A DNA stretch of 64,000 nucleotides, taken from the NCBI GenBank assembly GCA_032173965.1, contig CM063283.1:110307108-110371107 (forward strand), written 5' to 3'. How positions within the stretch are numbered: the stretch's first letter is position 1; the number at the start of each line of letters is the position of its first letter. Shown here piece by piece: positions 11,489 through 21,930 of this stretch. This DNA is from Sitta carolinensis. Lineage: Eukaryota; Chordata; Aves; Passeriformes; Sittidae. The notes beneath the pieces were generated by a model that worked only from the letters and a program-made list of their open reading frames with translations, searched no databases and had not been told where the DNA came from. The position numbers and the translations under genes were made by a program.

Positions 11489-14400
11489 ACATTTTCTTTC
11501 TATCTGGCTATGAATTAATTGATTTAAACTGATAGGCCAGAAGCAGATTTTTGGTTTTCTAAAAATCTTATCACTCAAATCTAAGTTTACGCAAAATGAG
11601 CAAGACAAGTCAACTGTGCCTCATCAACAGGGTTTTCAGGGAGGAGAGAAAAATGGAGATTACTTTCTAAAATCTGGTTTTGATTTGTCCCAGAGGCAAA
11701 TTAACTTACTTTCCCTCTAGCAAAGCAAGGTGTAGAACCAATCCATCACTGGTCTCTTTTTAAAAGGATTTCACCAAGAGATATGAACTGTGCCTTCGTT
11801 TTCAATCTATAGAAGAGTTGTGGAAGTGTTTCTTTAAAGGAAAGAGGCGTTAAGAAATGTTATTGAAATGTGGGAAAATAAATAACTTTTATCCTTCGTG
11901 ATCAATATCAGCAAAGGTGAGGAGACTGTCAGAGACCTAAATCTGAGGCAGAGCTGAAACTCCCCCTGTTGGCATCTGGTGGGCCGTGCCTGAAAACCAT
12001 CTTTCCTCTGTCTTCACAAACCTTTGGGGATTCATTTCAAATGAACATGTACGAATCCTCAGTTATTTGCTCCTTAATGCCATCCAGGAGAGAAATTAGC
12101 CAGATCCTCTGAAATCTGTGCCACTGCTCTTCCCTGTGCCTGGCACTTGGTGAGCTGTGAGATCTGAAAGTGGAATAAACCCACGTAACGGAGCAGGCTG
12201 GTGAGGAGAAGCTGCAGGATAGGAAAGAAAATTAACCACAGGGTGCAGTTCAGTGAAAAATAAAACATTGAAGGAAAAGTTGCCTGCAGCCATCCTGAGA
12301 GTTTGGGGAGAAGGAAGCAGTGCCTGTTCAATGGAGATGACAGGTATCAGGCAGTGCTTTTGCTAACAGCCTGTGAATTTATCCTTGGGTTCACAAGGCA
12401 GTGATGGCACTATCTGTTGGTTCATCCATCATCAGAAAAAACTCCACCACAAATAAACAAATTGATCTATGGAGCTGGCCCCTATCCAATGGAAGAAAAA
12501 AAAAATAGAGAGAGGAAGAATTACACATGTTAGCCTGGCTATGGGCAGCAAATGAATCTATCATCAAATCCAGCTAATAAGCCCACTCACTTTTTGTCAG
12601 GGAAGCTACATATCCTGGAGGGATTCTTCAGGGGCTGAGTTTCAGTCATCTTGCCAACTGCATTTGCTGTCATTTGGAGCAAATTCCTACAGCCCGTTCT
12701 CTTTTTTTTTTTGCCTGTCATAATTAACTTCCCAGACCATCCTTAAGCACATGGTTCAGGGTTAGCACAGGCAGTGCTGTTTGCCTGCAGACTGAACATA
12801 TGCTGCGGGTCTTCTTGTTCCCTCCGTTGTGCCTAATGGCTCTTCTCACTCTCAAAATTCATAGTGCATCTGACAATGCCAAGGACAAGAACTAACAAGA
12901 CTTTTAGCACTGCAGAGCCAATACAACTGTGAGGAAACAAATCAGCACTCATTCTTCTCTGTGGACTACAACCACCTATATCTGCTAATCTGCTAAGAGT
13001 AGAAATATTATTTTTGACATTGATGTCAAAACCATAGAGCTATTTGATGGTTGAGTGTTTCTAGCCTTGTTTGCCGTACAGAAGTGTTTGCTGTTCCAAA
13101 CGTGTTGTAGAAATTGCCTTATAAAAGTCCACTTTGTATAAAATAATATCACCATGATGTGGCTGAGTGAGGAATTTATGTGACTGAAAGGGCTGGACAG
13201 AACAGACTTAAAACATGTGAGATCAGTGAGGAGACATCTCACCCCTCTCAGGAAAGGCAGCAGATACCGAGGTTTGTCTTGTTTCTTGTCATGTTTCTTG
13301 CCTTGTTTCTTCATGCCCAGTTTCTTCTTTACAAGGGAAGGAGTATTTTGCAGTTAGGGTCTCTTCCTCAATAAACGCTGAGTTTGTCCTTTCCTTTACA
13401 CACTCCTACTGACCCAAGTGCAGATTCTCAAGGAGTAGAGTGCTGCCCACAATGACTACAGATGCCAGGATTTCATTCTGCTCGATTGACCCTGCAATTC
13501 TGCAGTTCCTGCTGTATCTGTGCTACAGTAGCAGGAGGTCTGCTCTGATCTTTCTCTTCTTGTGAAATCATTATCCCAAGAAAAGCTAGCTAGTTATTAA
13601 ATATTAAGTGAAATTAAACTCATACATGCAGTTGTTCTGACAACTCGTTTTAGTGACAGCAGAATTCTGTTCCTGCTTTTCACATAAAAATGTGAAGAGA
13701 TTACAGGAGTATTTTAGCACTGCACAAAAAAGTAAATATCATTTCTGTCTGTTCAACCGTGACAGGAAGAGTTAACTGCAGGCACACTGCTCCACATTAT
13801 ACCACATCACAAGCAGGAAGCCAGGTTCAAGAATCCTTTACACCTTCACTGAATTCACCAGCACAGTTTCTCACCTCTGTGCAATGGCCCCATGGCCTCT
13901 CCTCAGTTCATGTTTGTGACTCAGGTGGAGCACACGCATGCTGCAGGCACCTGGCAGAGCCCTAAGGAGCTCGCTCATCGCTCCCTTCCTACAGCATTTC
14001 TGAACTGGATAAAACCCCATATGGCCCTTGCCCATAATGGAAATCATATTTTAAATGGTCTTTTAATGATAAATCATTTGTGGGGGTGCTTGGAGCTCTT
14101 TCTAAGTGCTCAGTAAGCACAGGGGTGACGAAGGCACAGGGAAAGAGCAGCAGATGCCAGCAGGGAGTCAGTGTCAAAAGTGGGACCACCAGTGGGTGCC
14201 TGGGACAGGAGGTCCCTGCAGAACAGCCCTTGGCAGCTGGATGTCCTGAGTGTCTACCTTACAGAGGTGCAACTATTCAACACCTGTAGAAGCATTTGTG
14301 AAGTGACCCACTTTCAGTTCAGAGGTATCAGCAGTGGTTGTGTTCAGATGCTGACATGTCAGTAGGACACCATCCACAGCCGACTGCATCCCAAGAGGCA

Positions 14401-14952
14401 CCCAGAAAAAGACACAGAGAGTCCACCAAGGAGAGCAAGGCTGTGGACAGCACTTACAGCAGGCCCTGAGGAGGCTGCTGGTCGGGAGTTTCCTTCCTGG
14501 GCATCAGCTGCAGCTCAACGTGTTGACCCAGAACTCGCTCAGACGTGAGGTGCTCCAGCAGCCCCATGATGCTGCTTCCCTAGGAGCAGAAGCTCCAGCA
14601 CTATGGTTTGCTGTGATGGTGAAGCTCTTCTCTGGGCACAAGCACTTCATCCCAGGAGGGGAACAGTCACAGTTTGAACGTGGTTTCACACCGTTTTATG
14701 AGCTGCACAGTGACAAATTTCCTTTGAGCATCCCTTGCATCCCTACCAGGCTACCATCAGTCTGGCCTTAAGACCAGCTGAGCATCCACTCTCTTTTCTC
14801 AAAGGCATTTTCATTGAAATACCTACTTTTTCTTTAGGATTGCTTTGAATGCTAATGTGCTCAACTTTATTTCTTCAGAACAAACTGTTCGTAATTTCAC
14901 AGGTTTTGTTCTTTTCTGAACGTGCTATCTGCAAATGGATTAGGTTTACTTT

Positions 14953-15084
14953 CAGCCTCAAGTGCTTCTGTGCAGGCATTTCAAAGCGAAAGAACTTTGG
15001 AAAAACAATTTTCTGGAGTGCTTCAAGAAAACAAAAATCACATGAAGTGACTTTGAATTATTGCACTGTATTAAATGGCTTAAA
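14953..15084 (+). repeat. Direct repeat, copy 2 of about 132 bp
   Basis: This is the second copy of the segment at 9093-9225, 5.86 kb downstream and in the same orientation. It differs by about four substitutions and lacks one A in an A-run. The flanks differ from copy 1: AT-rich sequence follows here, whereas a GC-rich patch follows copy 1. No clear target-site duplication is visible around either copy, so the mechanism is undecided. Confidence 0.85.
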
Positions 15085-15613
15085 TTCTTAAAGCTCGAAT
15101 TTTTAAGGTTCTTCTAACTGTTCAGAGAGAAATACATAAAATAATACTTCTTAATGCTTTCACTTGTTCTTTAGTCTCAAATCAAGTTCTCTAAATGATT
15201 ACAATGCTATGCTTTATTCATAAAAGGTGAAATTCATTCATTCTGCATAAATCCTTACTCATCAATCAGGGCAACAAGTAGGAAATGGAGGGAAGATAAA
15301 CTGCACTGTTCAAAATAAGCAGACTAGCAGAGTGATTCAGAGTATTTAAAAGGATCCTGTTCTGAATCATTCTCTAGAGAAGTCTCTCCTTCTCCAGTAA
15401 GTTTAGGAGGCAAGTCTCCTTTGGCTGAAATAAGCCACAGTGAATTAACCCTTTCACTCAGACAACCATTTTCTTCACAGATCCATAATGTTCTGTTTCA
15501 TGATCCTCTCTTTACATAGATTCACTATGGGGTTAAGTCATCCCCATTTAGAGGGAATTCTTATTTTCCTGAATGTTGCAATCATTCTTGAAAGACATAA
15601 AACACAATAAGCA

Positions 15614-15637
15614 GAAAAGAAAAAAAAAAAAAAAAAA
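15614..15637. repeat. A-rich homopolymer tract
   Basis: AAAAGA followed by about 18 consecutive A. It may be a microsatellite or an old retroposon tail; no body is recognisable. Confidence 0.8.
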
Positions 15638-15779
15638 CAGCAAACAAAAGAAAATGTGTGAAGAGCTGAATAAACAATAAAAATACCAGTGCCAAAGGAC
15701 ATAAGTCTCTGTTGTCTGGGGCAGCACAACACATGAGGTCTTTCTCTTGTTCCTATTGCAATAAGAAATGAAGAAAACC

Positions 15780-16120
15780 TGCCTGCAAATATTTATTCAT
15801 ATTTAAAATACATTAGTTTGTTCATATTTGCAGCCAGGATGTATCCACTTTACTTGATCGTTCCAGCACCCACATTCCACTGAGCTGTATATTTAACAGT
15901 AAAATTCACAATTTGCACTGCTTGGTGTGCTACAGAAGCCATTCAATCAGAGAACAGAAATGATTTGACCGCAAATTTGCAACTGTAAATATTTATATCT
16001 AAGCGTTTGTAAATGATGTGCAGTACAAGAATAATTGCCAAATCAATTCAAAAGGCAAAACTGAATAAATTAATGCATCTATGAATTATTCATGAATTTT
16101 ACCTTCTCATATAGCAAGTT
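15780..16120. other. AT-rich stretch with the texture of a conserved non-coding element (speculative)
   Basis: Low-repeat, AT-rich sequence with several ATTA/TAAT and ATTCAT-type homeodomain/POU-like words and no simple repeats. Many vertebrate developmental enhancers have this texture, but no alignment was possible. The call rests on impression alone. Confidence 0.15.
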
Positions 16121-17151
16121 CATTATTTCTCTATGTAAAAGTAAACAGCTAATATGTCTGAGTGCATTTAAAATATCGATTAGTCTTCTGGATACACTAT
16201 TCAGAGCTTTTAATCAACAGAAGATTTCAATAAATATTAAACTTTCATTTAGGGAAAATATGAGAAATCTTGGTTCTAGGGCTAATGTATGATTATTCCA
16301 GAATATAAAGAAAAAGTATTTGCAATTTATCCAAAATATAGAGAGAGTTTTCCACAGCTATTTTAGCTCAGATGAGTATAATAATAAAGTGCTCAAGAGT
16401 TAACTGGCCAGGAATCTTGCAGATTTGATTGATCTTGGGAAGATCAATCCAAAAGACGGAGCCTGACTGTTCGAAACAGCTACCCATTGTGGAGAGATGC
16501 AATAATTTTCTCAAAAGAAAATCTCGCGTTTCTCCTGCAAGGAAGAAAAGCCCAAGACACACCTCTCATACCTTAGCAAGTATGGGAAACACTGTGAATG
16601 GCTGGGAGACAGGAAATGAGAGCAGCTCCTGGAGGGTTTGCTGTTCCATTGTGAGTTGGGGCTCAAGGACAGACGAGGGATGCTGGCCTCAGCTTGGCTC
16701 CCTTGCCCGAGAACTGGGCATGGGTTTCACCCCACAGCCCCCATGGACAGTCCTGGTGACAGCACAACATCTGTGCCCGTGGACCAAACACATCTCAAGA
16801 GCTGCCACTGCTGCCTCTGACCCTCCTTGGGGACTGTGCATTACATTCTGTTCCTGACTCCAGGCAAGAGCTTGGAACAGCAGTGCTGCAGGTCTTTGTA
16901 GCTTGTGTAACTACTGGCAGGAAAACCAAGAGCAGTAATCTCTCTGGGAGGCATCTTCTGGTTACTCAGGTACAACCACCATGAGCAAGGTTTAGAGTGA
17001 TGGGGGGTTTGCCAGCCAAGCCAGTCAGAAATGCTTTTAAAAGCTTTGCAGAGGCTGAGGCTGTTGATACAGATTATATATTAGACTGGCTTATCCAAAT
17101 TATTTCCACTTGTTTTCTTATGTTTTGTTTAGCTTTGTATGGGTTTGCATA

Positions 17152-17179
17152 AGAGAGAGAGAGAAGGGAAAAAAAAAAA
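17152..17179. repeat. GA microsatellite and A-run
   Basis: (AG)n of about 12-13 bases at 17152-17164, then a purine bridge and about 11 A. Purine-only simple repeat. Confidence 0.8.
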
Positions 17180-17399
17180 GGAAAACATTGCCAGGCGAAT
17201 TCGGCTACCAGTCTCTGATCTTATCTTCAGAGGGAGATGGCACTCTACAGTTAACCCTTGCAGAAACTTCAAAAAGCAGACTGTTGATGACAGAGTCTGG
17301 TCTATGAGACCAGATAGCCCAACCTCACAAGTTACTCTACAGTGTGAGGAGGTGTGTACATCTGATCTGCTTAGAAGTTTGAAGTACATAGATATTTCC

Positions 17400-17418
17400 A
17401 GATAAGACCAGCTTATCT
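17400..17418. promoter_or_regulatory. Inverted pair of GATA-factor motifs
   Basis: AGATAAG (17400-17406) and CTTATCT (17412-17418) are perfect inverted copies separated by five bases. Each matches the WGATAR consensus of GATA transcription factors. Palindromic GATA pairs are known binding configurations. No expression context is visible, so function is inferred only. Confidence 0.3.
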
Positions 17419-17642
17419 CTGCAAACAAAGCAGAGAGGCTGAAGCACAGAGGGGATCTGCAGACAAGATGTAGTATCTTCTAGATTTTGACAGCCCCATT
17501 TAGCTATCCTACTTTGTCATGCTTTGCTTCATTTTGATGGTGCCCTCAGGGAGGCAAAGGAAACGTTTTTCAGTGTGCACTTACCTAGAAGCAGTTTGAA
17601 GTCGTACAGCATTAATGAAACCATACAGCAAGAAATGAAGAA

Positions 17643-17700
17643 GTCATAGAAATTGAAGGCCACTTCAAGGCTGTCATCTAGCCCAGCCCTTCTTTCATGA
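17643..17700 (-). mobile_element. Decayed CR1/L3-type LINE 3' end (minus strand)
   Basis: The plus strand reads TCATAGAAATTGAAGG, then a CATCTAGCCCAGCCCTT-like segment. This matches the order of words at the reversed 3' end of CR1/L3 elements (TCATAGAAT, a GGAAGGGACCT-like segment, CATCTAGTCCAACCCC). Only the terminal 60 bp or so is recognisable; the rest is absent or too diverged. Medium confidence because the copy is old. Confidence 0.55.
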
Positions 17701-20700
17701 GTCAGGAATAAATATTAATGGGTTATATGTAAAAGAAGTTTGTGAAACTCCTGAAGGAAGAGGGTAGCCTTGAGAGGGACCCCAGACTGCTCAGTTAAAA
17801 CTCATTCCATCATACAGTCCATCATACAGCTGTTTTGCCTCCACTGAAAACCACCTGAAATTTCCTTTTGCTGTAGAGCTTTAAACCAAGCACTGAACAG
17901 CTGAGATGGAAAGATAAACTATTGTCAAATTTGTGCAATACATGACACATAGGTAAGAAGCTTTTTCTGTGTAAGTGTGTATTGGCTAAACAGTTATGTA
18001 GAGATAAGGAAAGTACAGGGAAACTAAGGAAGATATCTGTATTTCTGTATTGCTTGTGCTTTAAGAAAAGAGAAAATCAGAGTCTGTGTACAAGATAATT
18101 TTTATCTTGGTCCCCAATGCTTTTAATAAAGTGCATCATTCAGATTAATTCAATATAGGAATCATGTGCTCATCATCAATCCATGTCAGCCAAGTTGTAT
18201 GAATGGATGAAGCCACAAAATGTTACCTTAGCCTGAGTGGATTTCCTTAGACTCCTCCAGACGATGGGACTCCCAGGAAGACTCCCTGGGATGTCCTCTG
18301 CAGCACCTTGTCTCTCTCTGTGGAACAATTTGCTCTCACAAAGCAAGTCCAAGGAGAGGAGGCATCCCACACTGCACATGGACTTTAAGAGCTGTTACAC
18401 TGAGTCTGTATCAATCAATTAAAAACAAATTTGGAGATGTCTTTAGGCTGACTGCCACAAGCCAGCTTTCCCAGTTGACTGTTTCACTTTACTAAGAGCT
18501 AGCTATAATGAATGTGTTGGCTCTGCAAAAATAAATGGAGTAGCTACAGAGAGGAAAAATGGCCATCACACCTAAACGAGGCATTTATCACAGAAGTACT
18601 AGTAAAGAACTTTTAAGATTACCAAACTATTTAAAACTCAACTTCAGCCTAGGGTGACATTCCCATTTTTTTTCAATGCCATGCTGCTGACTAAAACAGT
18701 GCTATTCCACTCTCATCTCTAAACCCTCCTCTCCCATACTGCTGTTCAGCAAACAGTACCCACCTGGCATTTGTACTCTTTTTCCTAAATGTCACAGTCG
18801 GTACATTGAACATCCTTTTGCTTATTCACCCATTCATCTCTCTGACAAGTTCTCTATTCATCTGTCTATCTGACCAAGTTCATTTTGAACACTGATCGTG
18901 TCCTCCAGGACATCTTGCAACTCCACCAACTGAAGTGTCAAATTTTAAAAGCATCACTTCCATCAGTCAAATTGTTTGTAAAAAGAGAGAGGTATTTTTG
19001 CATCTTATTGTACACCAGAAGTAGCTCAAGATACATTAGACACCTTCCATCTTGATAGCACCGACTTTGAGGATAATTTCTAGTTATTTGTGAAACTGGC
19101 TGACAGTGATTATTGGTTGACAACCCCTTGAGGGAAAAAAAAACCAACACACGGTCATATGGACTGCAGACCAGTTGTATTTTCCATGGAGTCTGGAGAC
19201 CATTCAGGGCAGGAATGTGAGGAATCTCCTGACTGAACTTGATTTGTGAATGTGTTTGAGTTTGCAAATCCCCGTTTAAAAAATGGACCACATTCTGTCA
19301 TCACTGGCTCAGGGAAGATCTCTCTCATGGCAAGTGTGAGGAATGGCCAGAGCCAAATGTTTTGCACATTCACTTGAGGAGGAAACAGAGAAAACCTTCA
19401 GCTGTTTATTTGAAACTATAAAAGCCCTGAAAGTCACAGAAACAAGATTTCAGTTTACCTGTCAATCACTGGTAATGTATGTTAATGACAAACCACATAG
19501 CATCAGTACAGACCCTCCACTGGCTTTTTCCAGTCAAGAACATTTTATCCAGGTGACCTTGTCAGGGGGATTAATCACAGTGTGTACTTCTCCCCCCTCA
19601 TCTTCAGTGTATACAGCCAAGTGGGAGGCCAGAGAAGTATTTGAAAAGTGTGAATGTTTGCTAAACCTTTTTTAAGCTTCATTTTTGTTCAAGGGCAAAT
19701 TACAGCACAGCAAATCCCTGGAGTACTTCCTCATTTTGTTCAGCCTGAGCATGGCAATATACAGTTTCTGTAAACCTGCAGTTCCTGATGAATATCAGGA
19801 AGATTTTCAAGTTTCCTATCAGACACGTATTAATTTGATTCAGTTCAGGATTGGGGAAAAATCTCTAGACAGAGGAGGAGGAGCTGTAGCAGTCAGGCAC
19901 TGATTTTCCTCCTGGCATGTCCCACACTCTGGGCTAACCCAGGTTCTTTCTGGTCCTATTGGCATAATGCTCCATGTCATCCCTCAGGTGGGGTAGACAA
20001 CCAAAATTTCCCCACTCCACAGCTGTCAAAATTGACAGTATTTCTCGCTTGCTTTCCGAGGTATTTCTTCTGCACACCCTGCTGTATATCCTGGCTTCCT
20101 CACTCCTTCCCTCTGAATCATGCACATGGAGACACCCTTCCTTTATAATGTCTCTTTTCCCTGTAGTCACATTTTTAACTTTATGTTTGGGGTTTTTTTA
20201 CCCAAAAATTTCCAGAAAGGATGGGATGATAGACAAACACTAACAATCCTTCCAAGAGCAAATTGCTGTGAGAGATATCTACTGAAGCAAGTGTTCCTCA
20301 TATTTATCACCCCACTCCCTCATTCTTATTGCTCACTCCTACTACTGAGGCTGTACAGACTCAGTAATCCCTACAAAGAAAGAGCTTGACCTTTATATTT
20401 CCCAATAAATAATGTAGAAAGCTTTGGTGCAATTTCATCAGATTTTCTTCAAACAGATTATCCTATCCCTACAGACACAACACAAGAACCCAAACCACAA
20501 TGAAAGGTTTTGCTGCTGGAGGTAAATTGCTACTTAATAATGGGTGCATGCACATAGATAACTGAGCCAAAGCTGAGATTGTTTGATTAACCATTAATTT
20601 CTAGAGTCGCTGGAAAGCAGTTTCAAAATCACTAAGAATCACAACACTGATTTGAAAAGGAATCAGAACAAAAGTCTTGTTATCACCATGGATACAACAG

Positions 20701-21854
20701 ATAGGGACTCAGCATTTAAGCAAAAACCCTGGAACTTCATACTTATACTGTTGGGCAAAGTAGATCACTTAATATTAATATTTAGAATATGTCCTGCTTA
20801 TAAATTAAATGGTAATTAACATACAAAGCAAATCTCAATCTGTTTTTTGTTGAAATACAAGCATTCATCATTATTTACTTCATTTTTTTGCTTGTGTTCT
20901 GCCTGTGACATCAACACAATGCAGCAAAACAGTGAGGTAAGCTGATAGTGGTGTTTCAGATGCAAGATAACCATATGATACTTCAAACTATTTGAGAATA
21001 ACTATAATTTTCCTGTATTGCCATCAAGTCTGAAACAGCCAAAACAACACTCTGATTTAACACAAACATTATTCATTGACTTTGTTAGGATCCAGATTAT
21101 AAAAATATTCAGACACTTTACTCACAGAGATTTTGGTGAGCTTTAGGTATTTGAATGCCTTTATTAATGTGCATCCCTGACTTTGGTTTACTGTCAGTGA
21201 TGGATCAAAACCAGTGGAATGCTGATGGGCATTTGGTCTTTTTCCAGCCTCAGCACTCCTCACGACTCTATTATCATTTTTCCTTCATGACACCTCCAGG
21301 GCCTTGTGGAAGATCTCAGCTTCAAGAGCCAGTGCAGCTACAGACACTCAGTGCTAATTTCAGAGAGCAGGCACAGCTGAAAGGGGCCAGTAATGTTTTT
21401 TTCTGGTGCCTTCATGCAAAATTTGTTTAAAATAGCATAAAACTCCCTGCTGCATCAGACTGAACCAAATATTCACTAGCCCAGAGTTCTCTCTTGGACA
21501 GTGACCACAGAGCCAGAGAAAGGTGTAAGGACAAGGTAAAGATGGCATGGATTTTGTTCAAAACACTTGCCCAGTTTCTAGTGATTTCTTAAACTAGAAA
21601 CAGTTTTTGCTGATACTTCTTGACAAGATTTATGATTTCTCCAAGTGCCTTCTGAGCATTGAATTAACATTGTACCCTGTGACAGGAAATGTCACACTTC
21701 ATCATGACATGGAATTCAAATCCTTATGAAAATACTGGGCTTAAATGATGCTTCTACTTTCCTCAGGTTAATGGCCCTCTAAATTCCACCATCATTTTTC
21801 ATAACCAGGTATAAATAGGAATATTTAGCAATTGCACATCACAAACATAAAGAC
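17701..21854. other. Gene-free unique sequence
   Basis: No supportable gene. The longest frames (117 codons minus at 18938-19291; 110 codons plus at 19343-19675) show no recognisable domain. Nothing repetitive is visible at this scale. The stretch at about 20540-20720 is free of simple repeats and could be a conserved element, without evidence beyond texture. Confidence 0.55.
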
Positions 21855-21930
21855 TTCATAGAGTCACAAGATTGTTTGGCTTGCTTGGGTTTTCAAGATC
21901 ATCCAGTCCAACCCCCCTTTCAATTCTCTT
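21855..21930 (-). mobile_element. CR1 LINE 3' end, degraded (minus strand)
   Basis: The plus strand shows TCATAGAGTCACAAGATTG, a GGCTTGCTTGGGTTTTCAAG segment and then ATCATCCAGTCCAACCCCCC. This is the characteristic reversed CR1 tail: octamer remnants, a variant of GGTTTGGGTTGGAAGGGACC, then GATCATCTAGTCCAACCCCC. The element is 5'-truncated, as most CR1 copies are, and the left boundary keeps remnants of the terminal octamer repeats. Confidence 0.8.

Larger units (their letters stand above)
10111..14952. other. Gene-free unique sequence with simple repeats
   Basis: No supportable gene. The block contains an AT dinucleotide run in a 26-bp palindrome (10536-10561), a T-run (11474-11488) and a moderately GC-rich patch at about 13,880-14,770 with short overlapping frames. 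No transposon is recognisable by eye. Confidence 0.6.
15085..17642. other. Gene-free unique sequence, in part possibly conserved
   Basis: No supportable gene. It contains an A-run at 15614-15637, a GA-rich microsatellite at 17152-17164 followed by an A-run, an AT-rich stretch at 15780-16120 that resembles conserved non-coding DNA in texture, and an inverted pair of GATA motifs at 17400-17418. The 142-codon open frame at 16429-16857 has no recognisable domain. Confidence 0.55.
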
